Assembly (NCBI GenBank): GCA_023053685.1
Contig: JALIGW010000002.1
Location: 48,476,778-48,540,777, forward strand
From: Diadophis punctatus similis
Lineage: Eukaryota; Chordata; Lepidosauria; Squamata; Dipsadidae
Reading direction: 5' to 3'
Length of the DNA: 64,000 nucleotides
The translations under genes and the position numbers were made by a program. Numbering within the stretch: position 1 is the first letter of the stretch; every line of letters begins with the position of its first letter. Of the stretch, positions 48,550 through 60,074 are shown in pieces. Under the pieces are notes generated by a model, which saw only the letters and a program-made list of their open reading frames with translations, searched no databases and was not told where the DNA came from.

Positions 48550-48586
48550 ACAGAAATGACAGAATACCTTTTAACTTTAACTCTAT
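48189..48586. repeat. Near-perfect palindrome at the CR1-L3 tail
   Basis: The left arm 48189-48345 (157 bp) and right arm 48435-48586 (152 bp) are exact reverse complements, except that the left has 16 AGAAT units and the right 15 ATTCT. The spacer is 89 bp. The arms include 37 bp beyond the LINE tail (ACAGAAATGACAG...), i.e. flanking DNA. The left arm is inside an insertion bounded by AACTAAGT (48180-48187 and 48355-48362). Confidence 0.95.
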
Positions 48587-48699
48587 TAACTTTTGAACAG
48601 AGACAACAGGTAAATAGTAAGTATAGTGTAAGGAAAGTAGAGATTCATAAATCAATTTGCTTTCAGTATCAGCGAATTTAAACAAGGACAACTGGCACG

Positions 48700-48701
<2 letters not shown>

Positions 48702-48763
<62 letters not shown>
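48702..48763. repeat. (TC)n microsatellite
   Basis: About 31 CT units, uninterrupted. Confidence 0.98.
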
Positions 48764-48766
<3 letters not shown>

Positions 48767-49523
48767 ATAAAAACACTAGTTCTTTTGGAATCAATTGATA
48801 AATTCATGATTATTGTACTAACAATAAACCAGTTTCATAATACAAATAATGCTCCACCAGAGAATTAGCTTTTGTAAGGAAATTAAAATATCTTTACAAA
48901 AGAAGAACGGTGGGCAGCCTGCTAACTACCTGGGAGAATATAGTAGCTGAAAAAATCAATAGGACAGACCATTTCCTTTGTTTACAAATGGGATTGCAGT
49001 TAACGGGGAACAGTCCAATCCAAGCTTTGTTCTCAGCACCATTGACTGAAGAACTCTGATTAGTTTCAAGGCCCTTTAGGAGTTATCACTTGACTTCCAG
49101 CTGGCTGCTATGGTAGGAAACAATAAGTGTGTATGTGAGATCACGATACAAAATTCTCTTCCAGCAAATTTCTTCCGCAGTTGTGCACTTAAAAACTGGC
49201 TTTGCTCCTAAAAAAGAACCAATGCATTAATAGTTTCATTTATTTCTGAATCATGTAGAGATCGTTGAAACTACATTATATAGCTTTCCATAGCTTTTAC
49301 CGGTAGTTGTTCCAGTTTATACCTACTTCCCCCACTCTGTAGTAGTGGTATTCACTTGCCTGTCACAGCTTTCAATTCCATTTATTTATTCTTGCCTCCT
49401 CTTCATCCTACCTATCCTCTTCCACACCATCCCTTACCACATAATACATATCAACCATTAAAGATAGACATATAACTCCACCTCCCCAAAATAATGGACC
49501 CAAATATAATGTAGATTCTTAAT
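48764..49523. other. Unique intergenic sequence
   Basis: No gene or transposon end recognised. Confidence 0.5.
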
Positions 49524-49525
49524 TA

Positions 49526-49866
49526 CAAGTAGTTCATGCTTACCATCTCTCTCATTCAGCAACCGTTATGATGGTGTAAAAACAAAGAATTTTGAGACCA
49601 ATCCTCATATTTATGACTGTCACAGTATCCCATGGTACTATGATAATGCTGCCTGATCACCTGCAATAAGCAGAGTTAATGGAGAATGTGGAAGTAAAAT
49701 TGTAAGTCACATGATGTCTTACTTAATGAGCATGATGATTCATTTAACAACCAAATAGGAAGTGACATTTTAAATCCATCACAGGTGATTTTTCCGCATA
49801 GTGACTTATAGAGCTTAGCAACAGATTTCCCAGTCATAATTGTGGATGCTAAGCAAGGACTGCTTG
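49526..49866. mobile_element. TA-flanked MITE (AAGTAGTTCATGCTTA family)
   Basis: 341 bp between TA dinucleotides. Left end CAAGTAGTTCATGCTTA, right end TAAGCAAGGACTGCTTG, inverted with three mismatches. The interior includes AGTCACATGATG and CAGTCATAATTGTGG. Resembles a widespread reptile/bird repeat with ends AGGTAGTCCTCGACTTA. Decayed, so old. Confidence 0.7.
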
Positions 49867-49920
49867 TATATGAGATTTTTTTTATTTTTCATGAACTGGA
49901 ATAGATGCGTACACCAATTA

Positions 49921-50175
49921 GAGCCGAGATGGCGTAGCGGTTAGAGTGGGGTACTGCAGTCCACTTTAGCTGACTGTGATCCGCAGGTCAGCAGTTCAAA
50001 TCTCACCGGCTCAAGGTTGACTCAGCCTTCTATCCTTCCGAGGTAGGTAAAATGAGGAGCCAGATTGTTGGGGGCAATATAAATATACATTGCTTACTGG
50101 TGTAAACCGCTTAGAGAGTGCTTGCACTGTGAGGCAGTATATAAATGTCACTAATAAATAAAATAAATAAATAAA
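49921..50175 (+). mobile_element. tRNA-derived SINE, tail type 2
   Basis: Full-length: head GAGCCGAGATGGCGTAGCGG, box B CAGTTCAAATCTC, 3' end TACTGGTGTAAACCGC, GGCAGTATATAAATGTCAC, (AAAT)n. Confidence 0.9.
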
Positions 50176-51126
50176 ACATCAGACACAATTTTGAAACAAG
50201 TCTTCGTATAGCCCTATGCACATTACTTGGTTGTGGCAATTTGCAATGCTAAATGTATAATTGATAAAGGACAGGAATGGCTACGAAGTATTGAATGCAG
50301 TGGCCACATGAGCATACTGTAATTTAATAAGTGACTTTAAATAGGCTCTTAGAGACAAACCAGACATTACATTAAAGGGCTGCATTTTCATGTGCATTTG
50401 GCTGTCTGATTTTTTAATCAATTTGAACTAAGAGGAAGATTTTTTTTCTCATATAATGGTAGTGCACCCATAAAAGAGGTCAGATACATTACTTTAAGGG
50501 GAAAATGTGATAGGTAGTGTTGGTTTGAGAAAAAGATACAATTCAAAAACAACAGAAAAACAGAAAATGGTAACTTTTTGTTGCCATCCATATTTTTGGA
50601 GCCCACATCTGATCACCCGATTGGTAAACCTATTTGGGATTTTGACAGAACGTCGAGGGCACTCCATAAACTGGTTGCCATGAAAGTGTTTTGCTACTCA
50701 AAATTTTTTTTCTAAAATGTACAAAAAGACTCAGTTTGGTATATAGAACTACCATGGATGTATTGATAGAAATGTTTCTGATTTGACTGAAATTGGATAT
50801 TCTGCTATAATGTGCAATTTGAGCTTTGCATCTGCTGGTCTTTTGGGCTATAGGGCTATAGCCGTTATATGCTGCTTTATTATTTCCAGTGATTCCTTAA
50901 TTTTCCTTGTTTCTAGATCGGGTATTGTTTGATATTCTTGTTTTTGAGCATCTTTTCTTTCATCTGTTCTAATTTACATGCATCTGATCTCAGCTTGCTG
51001 ATCTTATTTTCCAACCTGATCTTCCATTTTGGTGGTGTACTGTTCGAATTTTTTCTTCTTTGTTTATTTTGCATCTCAGGTACTTAGTTAGAACTGCAGC
51101 TGTATTTTACATTAGTTGATATGTTT
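50176..51126. other. Unique intergenic sequence
   Basis: No gene; T-rich around 50860-51060. Confidence 0.45.
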
Positions 51127-51350
51127 CTTGGTATTATTATTATTGTTGTTGTTGTTGTTAAATTTATATGCTGCCCGACTCCCAGCACTCTGGGCATTAT
51201 TGATAAGGACAAGTAAGGCATATTTAGAAGAATAAAAATAAGGTTTATTATAATTAATGTGGAAATTCAGATCACCAGATGGCAGCAAAATGTGTGGGCT
51301 GCTTGTATCCCTTTGCTGCCTTCTGGATCTTTGCAGATCAGAACTCATAA
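51127..51350. mobile_element. L2-like LINE end (minus) and a CAGATGGCAGC repeat
   Basis: 51127-51200: (ATT)n/(GTT)n followed by the complement of the L2-like terminus (ATGCTGCCCGACTCCCAGCA). 51270-51350: CACCAGATGGCAGCAAAA, later CTTTGCTGCCTTCTGG, a member of the short inverted family described at 53145. Confidence 0.6.
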
Positions 51351-52494
51351 GTCTATTTTAACAATTTGGAGGAGTTCATCCTTCCAACTTGGAAAACTAT
51401 TCATTGTTCTGCTGCAAAAGCTTGCTGTCGTTTACCTTTGGGATGGTAGCATAACAACATGAAAAGTTAACTTTGCCAGTAAGGAGACTATTTAAGTTGA
51501 CTCCTAGACCACAGAAGTTACACCTGTTCTTTTCCTCGCCTAAAAAAGCAATGCATAGGAAGTAGAAACAAAAATGTTTTCAAATACACCTTACAGTTTG
51601 CATCACAGAAACATATTGTATTATTCGCCAAGAGTAAATGTAGTATTGGTTATTGTATGCCGTATATAATGATTATTCTGATTTGCAGCTTGAGGTTGTA
51701 TAGAATATACTCTGATAGTTTTATGGTTACGAAAGAGAGAAACAGTATCTTTTTGTTTATAGATGACATGGTGTCCAATAAAGAACTATCATTTGATTTA
51801 CTCGGTGTAAAATTTCTTCTCATAATACCACCTTAACCTCTGCTAGTCTTTATTATTTTGTGTTCCTTTTTAAAAATGCTGCTTTCAAAATATTTTAGTA
51901 AAAAATGTAATCCAACCTGTCATGGATTTTTTGTTTCATTGGATGAAGCAAAGACTGTTTCTTTGTGTTCGTTGTAAAATTCTGCCTCTTCATTTCTGTC
52001 AGAGTCAGTTAGGGGCAATTAGAAAAAGGCTTCTGCCTCTAACTTCTATCAAAACTTTATATAATGTAGACTGAAAAAATCTTTAAGTCTAATGAGTTGA
52101 AATGGACTAAATTAAAAAAGCCCTATAGTTTTAGCATGATTGTAAATCAATCCCACAGCCTGTTGAATCTGGAATTTTAAAATTAATGTAAAAAAGCCAC
52201 TTAAAGCCTGACATTGATATGGAATCCCTGAAGTTTATAAAACACTCAAACAACTACAAGCACTTATAAAGTGACAGCACAATTAAATTAACAAAGAAAA
52301 TAAAATCTGATGACTTCCTTTCTTTATAGAAAATTTACTAAGAATTTTAACTCTGTGTGTGTATGTGTGTGTGTGCATTCACACATGCATGTATATACAG
52401 TATACATTACATGTGTTCTCCCTGTACTTGTATGAAATACTTCTGTAATGACAATTTTACATGTTTTGGATCTTGAAGTCCAGCAACAGAATAT
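51351..52494. other. Unique sequence, possible conserved segment at 52120-52330
   Basis: 52120-52310 (TCAATCCCACAGCCTGTTGA onward) has the even, repeat-free texture of a conserved non-coding element. A short (TG)n lies at 52353-52375. No gene. Confidence 0.35.
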
Positions 52495-52495
52495 T

Positions 52496-52968
52496 GAGCC
52501 ACGGTGGCGCAGTGCTTAGAGTGCAGTACTGCAGGCTATTTTTGCTGACTGCCGGCTGACTGCAATTTGGCAGTTCAAATATCACCAGACTCAATAGCAA
52601 TAGCAATAGCACTTAGACTTATATACCGCTTCATAGTGCTTTACAGCCCTCTCTAAGCGGTTTACAGAGTTCAGCATATTGCCCCCAACAATCTGGGTCC
52701 TCATTTTACCGACCTCAGAAGGATGGAAGGCTGAGTCAACCTTGAGCCGGTGAGATTTGAACAGCTGAACTGCTGAACTGCAGTGCTGCACTTTAACGAC
52801 TGCGCCACCTCGGCTCCTCGAGGTTGACTCAGCCTTCCATCCTTCTGAGGTGGATAAAATGAGGACCCAAATTATTGGGGGCAATATGCTGACTCTGTAA
52901 ACCACTTAGAGAGGGCTGTAAAGCACTGTAAAGTAGTATATAAGTCTAAGTGCTATTGCTATTGCTAT
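52496..52968 (+). mobile_element. tRNA-derived SINE, tail type 1, split by another SINE
   Basis: Head 52496-52594 (GAGCCACGGTGGCGCAGTGC to AGACTCAA) and tail 52817-52968 (GAGGTTGACTCAGCC to (TATTGC)n) are one sense SINE interrupted by the minus-strand copy. The head carries a small internal duplication (GCTGACTGCCGGCTGACTGC). Confidence 0.9.
52595..52816 (-). mobile_element. tRNA-derived SINE, tail type 1, nested
   Basis: Inserted in opposite orientation into the middle of the SINE above; CTCAA and CTCGA on its two sides look like a short target duplication. It is the younger of the two. Confidence 0.9.
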
Positions 52969-53144
52969 CTCAGTCCTCATCACATATTTTAGCTGGTCTA
53001 TTTCAGTACATTGAAAGTTATAGGCTGACACATGCATAATATGTATATGAAAACACTGTGTTTCCAAATAAAGTTAAAATCTGAAGGAAATTCTGAATTA
53101 TGGATTTGATACATTCAAGCTACCATACATGAGCTGCAAACTCT

Positions 53145-53205
53145 GACCACTAGATGGCAGCAAAGTTTTAGAGTATTTGGTGCCTCTTTGCTGCCATCTG
53201 ACCGC
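53145..53205. promoter_or_regulatory. Short inverted repeat with CTCF-like core
   Basis: ACCACTAGATGGCAGCAAAG at 53146-53165 and the inverted CTTTGCTGCCATCTG at 53186-53200. Relatives at 13157, 40395 and 51273 share (C)CA(C/T)NAGATGGCAGC. The core is one base off the well-known CTCF half CCACTAGGTGGCAG. Binding is an inference. Confidence 0.4.
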
Positions 53206-53224
53206 CATCCAAAGTTTTGCAATC

Positions 53225-56200
53225 CAGATATTGCAGTGCTAAAAAATAGTTACATAGTGCTGAAAAATATTAGTATCCTTTGCTTTTCTTTTGGAAGAGC
53301 CAACAAAAAACTGAATTTTCTTTTCCTTTTGACAGAAGAAAAAAAACTTTGATTTCAGTACTTATTTAATGTTGTTTGTTGAACTATGCTCAGATCCATA
53401 TATAAACCAGAAGTGCCCAATTTCATCAGTTAAAGAGCTACATTTTAACAGACGCTGGGACCAAGCGATAAAGTGGGCCCACTATAATATTTAAGAAGTT
53501 TCAGACATGATAATGATAAAATATGACATGGAATTTCTCCCCCAGAATCGACCAACTTTCAAGTTTGTCATTGTACTACTTATCAAATTGTTCTTCAAAA
53601 CTAATCCTGGGGTTTGAAGAACTGCCAGAGGACAGCTTTCTGTTTGAAGATGTCCTCTGAACAGATGTCTAGGCCACATTTAAAGATAGATAACCATCAA
53701 AATACTGAGAAATTTGCCGAGCAAAAGTTTGCTTCTAGACATCAAATTTAGGAGTACCCAGATCACAGTCTTCTCCACTCTGATAAAATGTACTATATTT
53801 GTTTTTAACTTACATAAACAAAATATGTATCTGCATATACATACAGTTATGCATGTACATGCATTTCCACTCTTTTTCCCCCCAATGCGTATATGCCCTT
53901 TCTTCAACTTTTTGGCAATCAGAATCAAGAAAAACATTGGATCCAAGCTGAACTGTCTCAGAAGCTTTGTAAGTGGATATAGTGATAATCTGTACTAAGT
54001 GTTGAATCAGAGTACAAAGGAGACACTGAAACTTACAAAAACCATTGCAGATCCAGTTACAATGAACTGGGTCCTATTCTAGCTTTCCATTAAAATTAAT
54101 GGAGTTTAGATGTGGTGGAATGTAGCCCAAACTCCCAGGAGGAAACGGCTGCATTGCAGAGGAGCAAAAGACAGATAGTTTGGCTAGGAGAAAGACGCTC
54201 AAGAAAACACCTCCCTAGAAGTTCCCAGATTATATCTTTAGTAATGCTAGTAGTTTTCTTTAGTTTTTCAAGATTTCTATCTACAGGTGAGGAACAATAA
54301 AGGAATTCACGCTTTGAATTATCTCAGCGTGTCTTTCTTGGTTTTTGGATCCTGACAATACATTAAATTGAAAATACCTGGGTTTACCACATTGCAAATA
54401 TGAATTAACTTGCAAGAAACTGATTAACCAGTTTCAGATTAATTTATCTGCAATAATCTACATTAAGGATTCCTCACATGATTCCTGCACATGAATGTGT
54501 ACCTGAACAACTATCAGAATAAACCGATAGGTATTTGTGATCGACTATCACTCTTCAGAACTGATCTTTTGCAATTAATAGCTAGAGTATATTGGAATTG
54601 ATTTAATTACAATTATATTAGATTTATATCAAAGAAGGACTGAAGTTGAAATCCATGGTAAACAGATACTGAGATTGTCAGATATTTGGGAGATTAGATT
54701 TAATTGAATGTGCAATGTGACATGGCGGAAGAGGGTGCAGCTTTTGCCTTAAACTTTTTTTATCATATTATTACCAACATTTGTAAGATGTCATTCTTCA
54801 TAAAAAAACAAAATGACTATATTACATGTACAGTGCTTTCAGAAAAACTATTTTAAAGTATGATATTACTATTTCTTACTTCCATTAGGACTCAGTGCTG
54901 ATAGTTTGTTGAGTTTAGACTCAGTATGTATATTTTGAATGAGAAATATGCATCTTTTTGTAAGCATCATCTGACAAACATCATCTTCCCCAAATATTCC
55001 AAATTCATTACAGTTAGTGAAAAATATTTTCCTTCTGAACTATGATATGATATGTCAGAATGCAAGAGGACCCACTGAGCTTTTGACAGTTTATTTCCGA
55101 TGAGACAAATCAAAATGCAATAATCATTTGTCAAGGATTTCTATTTATAAAGAAACAGCATGGCACCATAAAAATGGGCATTTAGAAGACAGCATGATAT
55201 TCATAAATAATGAATATTTTGCTGCGCTTCCAGTGCTAGTTCTAATGTGACATCCTATCCTTTTTTAAAAAAATACATGCATCTAAAACAAACAATTCCA
55301 GAATGATAATCTTGATTTTTTTAAAAAAAGAAAGAAAAGGGTGAACATGGAAAAAGCAATCTACATAGATGCAAGTAAAATATAAGCGAACAGCTAAATG
55401 TAAAGTTAATTCTATATGTATGATAATTGAATTACTTTTTCAAATGAATATAAATCATTTAATTTTATGCTGAAGCAAGAATTTGGCTGATTTGCAAAGG
55501 TCTTATCAAGGTACAACTGAAGACTTCAAAAGAAGGCATTAGGCATAGAGATTCAACTATTTGCAATGGGGCTCAAGTGGTCACCCCATTCTGGAGGGCA
55601 TTCTCCCCCCTCAGAGGAACACAAGGAGGTTGGGAAGTAGTCTTGTAGATACAGACAGCAAATATAAGTCCATCTGCTTATTTTCATAGCTGTACCCCAG
55701 AGGGAACATTATTTCTGGTTTTCTGGTTTTCCATAAGCAGAGACAGCTCTACAATTAAGGAGAGAGAAATACCTCAGGAGGCAAAAGCAGTGTCAATCTT
55801 CAGCAATACCTTTCACTTGGTATTCTCTTGGAGTTCAGAACTCTAGGTGCTACACAGTCTATTCTTGGTCCTTTTAGTTAGCTCTGCTGCTGTCCTGGGT
55901 AATCAAAAGACACAACTTTCAACATGCAGAAAAAGGTCTTGGACTGGCCCTGTTTCCAACTAATGGGGAAGCAAAAGAGTTCCATAGGGTGTTCTCTCAA
56001 CATTCCCAGAAAGCCTGTTTTTTAGAGACAAGTCAACAGAGTCAATTGTTCCCTGGTCCCATGCCTAGACAAGGCTCTAATCCAAAGGATGGTCCAGTTG
56101 CATCAATAATTTTAATTAAATCCAGGAAAAGAAACCCTTATCAGTTAAAGTAAAATTCCAAATGTTATTTCTGTATTTCTCACCTTAGGCAATTACTGCA

Positions 56201-57834
56201 CCATTGACTTAAGTAACAACAACAACAATGAAAGAAAGAAAGAAAGAAAGAAAGAAAATTAGGAAAAAATTGATGTCAGATGAGAGTGGGACTCAAATCA
56301 ACCATTTGTTCTTATTGTAGGAAAAAATTATTTTTCAATTTTCTCAGTTGATACCAACTTTTGGTTCAAACAAATAGAGTGTGTAACTTATAACTGTGGG
56401 AGATAAAAAGAAGAAAATAATTCATTACTGTGGGAAAATGAAATATCACAGTGAGAGGACACACACCAAGAAAGCATAGGAAATTTCAACATCAGAGTAG
56501 AAAATAACCTAAAAATATTTTTTTTGACAGATATCAGTGATGTTTGTTTGAACAGACTGTTTGAAAAGATGATTTTAAATGCAGCTTCAAGACAACACTC
56601 AATCTGGCAAAAGTAATCACTCTGGAGTTTTCACAAAAGACATAATAACATACCAAGGTTACTTAAGATGAATAAATTCCCCTCAAAGTCTCTTGACTCA
56701 CAGATAAGAGCTACCTAATGACTATTGAATTCTCAAGGTAGAGAAGAGACTGTAATCTTGATAGCTACAGAACAACTTGAATACTTGCAAAAGTAACATT
56801 AATTTACCTTACAAGTCTGGTTTGTTATTGTATTTGGGGTTATATCCTTAATCCAGCTACAAGCAGTCCATGAATGATCCATACACATCAGAACATACAA
56901 AGTATATATTGGATAGGGGCATTTATGTAACCTCATCTCCTCTTTCTAGCCTCTTCCCATAGTACAAACAATGTACAAATGTAGTACAAGCAAAAGAGAT
57001 GAGTATGTCACTTGTAATCATGGTATTAAAGAAACAATTTAATACAACAGTCCACCAGGTCTAACCCATTCTGATGGGGTTATGGCCACCATGTTGGACA
57101 GCAATTTAATCTAGAGAAGAGGGTTTCTGTTAGATCAGAACAAGGATACAGCCTGGAAAAAAAATGTTCAATACTGAGAATGCAGTATTAGGCGTTTTGT
57201 ATATGTGTACAAAACATAGAAGAAGAGCTGAATGTATATTCCCATCACAGAGACAAATAAACGATTACCCCAAATTTAAAGGGGATATTTTGAGTCATTC
57301 AATGATATCTAAATATAAAGCAGTATGATTTATATTTAGCAGTGGGGGAGTGGATACCCAAAATATTTTGGCAAGTTTTATAGTGATGGTTTTTTAAAGG
57401 TTTCTGCTTTCAAATGCTGACACATCAGAAAACATGGAAATCAGCACTCAGTTACCACCAAAATATATTCTCTCCCCTCTCTGGCTGGAATCAATTTAAT
57501 CATAATTTTAGGACCAACACACAAGCCATCTTGTTTTAAAGTTGCCCCACGTTGTGGTAGACTGAAAGCAGATCACAAAAAACTTCAGCAGATCCAGAAT
57601 GCAGTATATATTTTCTAGTGGTTAGTCACAATACTGTCATGGTGCACTTCTGCTACAGGAACTATGAGGGCTATTAATAAGTTTCCAGGTGCATTCCAAG
57701 GTTATGGTTACTATCTATAAAGATTACATGGCTCAGGCTTGGGTATCTTAGAAGCTGCCTTTCCCTTTATAATTTTATAATCTCAGGGGCTGCCACAAAG
57801 AAGAGGGAGTCAAGCTATTCTCCAAATCACCTGA
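53225..57834. other. Longest unique stretch, with a possible conserved segment and (AAAG)n
   Basis: 4.6 kb without a recognised transposon apart from (GAAA)n at 56229-56257. 55030-55260 (CCGATGAGACAAATCAAAAT, AATAATCATTTGTCAAGG, TTCATAAATAATGAAT) reads like a conserved non-coding element. No coding exon recognised. Confidence 0.4.
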
Positions 57835-58112
57835 GGGTAGGACAAGAAGCAATGGGTGGAAACTAATCAAGGAGAGAAGCAACTTAGAACTAAGGAGAAC
57901 TTTCCTGACAGTTAGAACAATTAATCAGTGGAACAACTTGAACTCCAGAAGTTGTAAATGCTCCAACACTTTTAAGAAGAGATTGGATAACCACTTGTCT
58001 GAAGTGGTATAGGGTTTCCTACCTAAGCAAAGGATTGGACTAGAAGACCTCCAAGGTCCCTTCCAACTCTTATTCTATTCCCATTCCCATTCCCATTCCT
58101 ATTCTATTCATA
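57835..58112 (+). mobile_element. CR1 LINE 3' end
   Basis: Sense: GGAAACTAATCAAGGAGAG, CTTTCCTGACAG, AGTGGAACAACTTG, AGATTGGATAACCACTTG, GGACTAGAAGACCTCCAAGG, TCCCTTCCAACTCT, tail ATTCTATT(CCCATT)n. The best CR1 copy here; 5'-truncated at the end of ORF2. Confidence 0.92.
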
Positions 58113-58611
58113 GCCAAACAGCTAGGCAAGTTTGCTAAAGGCCTTTAAGGAATAATTTTAACCAGAGGGATCACACCAAACAATTCTAACTTATTGATTT
58201 TGGTATTTATTTACTTTAGTGGACTATGATCATTCATTTGTATACTGTGTTTTAGTTTCTAAGTTTGGTCATCTGCAGAAGATAAGATGGTGTTCTTGCT
58301 ATCAGATCATGCTGCCCTTTTTCTATGGCAACCTTGAAGCCTACTTCCTGAAAACCATGCCAAACACTAGGATCATTTTACATGGTAAATATTTTGTATC
58401 AACAAAGCAAACAATAGTTTTTATCCTCATATAATGGCCTAAGGCCCACCCATAATAACATAGACACAAAGCATTGTTTTCCTTATTCTGTAATTAAGGA
58501 CATGATGCTGAGGAAATTGTAGCTATAACAAGCACTCCTTCTCAGTCACTCACACTTTAACACCCATGGCTTCACACAGGGATACAGCAGGAGTGAGCCT
58601 CTGGGCTGCCA
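58113..58611. other. Unique intergenic sequence
   Basis: A 71-codon plus-strand frame at 58219 has no recognised content. Confidence 0.4.
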
Positions 58612-58696
58612 GATGTTGCTGAATTACAACTTCCACCATTATTCATCATCGGACATGATCGCTGGAGGTACTAGGAATTGCAATTCAGCAACATCA
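58612..58696. mobile_element. Short hairpin MITE
   Basis: GATGTTGCTGAATTACAACTT on the left and GAATTGCAATTCAGCAACATC on the right form a 21-bp stem with few mismatches. The sequence belongs to a familiar reptile repeat ('TTGCTGAACTACAACTCCCA'). Confidence 0.72.
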
Positions 58697-58699
58697 GAA

Positions 58700-59469
58700 G
58701 GAGCAGATGAAGACTTCAGAAAAACTGAACGCTATTGTTCATCAACATGACAGAAAGAATCTGAATAATGAGCAAGATATTTCAAGTAAGATGCATGATT
58801 TTTCTGCTTTGTGTATTCAGTTGAAAGTAAGAAGACAAACATTGCCTAGATGTTGTTCATATGGCACATCTGAAACAACCTGAAAAATATTGCTTATGAT
58901 TTTACGCAAGTGCTTCATATGTCCTTTTCTGAAATTCTTTTTTTAAGTAATGGTGGAAGTAGTTAATCACAAAAGACTACATACCCCAAAAAATTCTGAC
59001 AGATTTATTTTGTTTGGTAATGAAGAGTGAAATAATAGGATTCTTGAAACAGAAAATACTGAGACCATGATTGAATGGCCATCTATTTTTAATTAAAAAG
59101 ATAAGATCTACAAACACAATAAAGCTAAGTCAGTTTTTAAGTAACTTTGGTTATTTATTTTAAGTAAGGAATAAGTTTCTATGGGTATGAAATAAAAATG
59201 TCCAGCCCAAAGGCCAAAGCTAGGTAGCCTTTTCTAACCAGCTTTGGCCTTTGGGCTGAACATTATGGGGCTATGTAGTAAAAAATGTGTGTGGCAGGAA
59301 ACAGCTTAGTAAAAGGAGTTGTTTGTTTACTAAAGTCCTATTCCACATCCATACAATTATACTTCAAACTCACTTATAACAAAATTATTAATATATAATA
59401 GTAGTAAGAACAAATGCAAGAAGAGAAATAATATGTAAGTTTTGGGTGAAAAATAGGTTTTCAAAAAGG
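58700..59469. other. Unique sequence with a perfect 19-bp hairpin
   Basis: CAGCCCAAAGGCCAAAGCT at 59203-59221 and its exact complement at 59240-59258, loop 18 nt. It may be a fold-back MITE. No gene. Confidence 0.6.
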
Positions 59470-59523
59470 TATAATGGTAAGTGTCCCTTTGGGAGTTGGG
59501 CGGCATACAAATCTATTAAATAA

Positions 59524-59606
<83 letters not shown>

Positions 59607-59608
59607 AA
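59470..59608 (+). mobile_element. L2-like LINE 3' terminus with long (AAAT)n tail
   Basis: Reads GTCCCTTTGGGAGTTGGGCG, GCATACAAATCTATTAAAT, then about 22 AAAT units (59519-59605). Sense 3' end only. The minus-strand Leu-Phe-Ile-Tyr frame is the tail. Confidence 0.8.
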
Positions 59609-59834
59609 AATTAAGGGACGTGCAATATGTCAAATTCCTGGATGCCAGATTGTTGGGGCTTTATGTGAGTAAAACAAAGCCTTTCACATGGCTTAGCACC
59701 TCACTGAGTTGCTTCATCAGAGGAGTAATGTGTGCATCACCAAGTGTGCCATGCAGCAACATAACTGTCCCATTCTGTACCATCTGTACCTTATGGACCA
59801 AGTACAAGGATAATTCCACATAGTGTGAATGGAA

Positions 59835-60074
59835 ATTTATTTATTTATTTATTTGTGAGATTTGTATACCGCCTCACAATACAAGCACTCTCTAAGCAGT
59901 TTACACCAGTAAACAATGTATATTTATATTGCCCCCAACAATCTAGGTCCTCATTTTACCTACCTCGGAAGGATGGAAGGCTGAGCCGGTGAAATTTGAA
60001 CCGCTGACCTGCAGATCACAGTCAGCTAAAGTGGCCTGCAGTACTGCCCTCTAACCGCTGCGCCACCTCGGCTC
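59835..60074 (-). mobile_element. tRNA-derived SINE, tail type 2
   Basis: Reverse-oriented; tail (ATTT)n then GAGATTTGTATACCGCCTCA, head ends CGGCTC at 60074. Contains TTACCTACCTCGG, typical of the type-2 body. Confidence 0.9.

Noticed and set aside
52496..52600. tRNA gene by box A and box B
   Set aside because: The tRNA-like head is fused to a SINE body and recurs many times; no cloverleaf with intact acceptor stem.
53225..57834. Possible exon of a large gene
   Set aside because: I searched for open frames with splice-site flanks and conserved residues and found none; the stretch is better described as non-coding.
59388..59633. Leu-Phe-Ile-Tyr repeat protein on the minus strand
   Set aside because: It is the (AAAT)n tail of an L2-like end.
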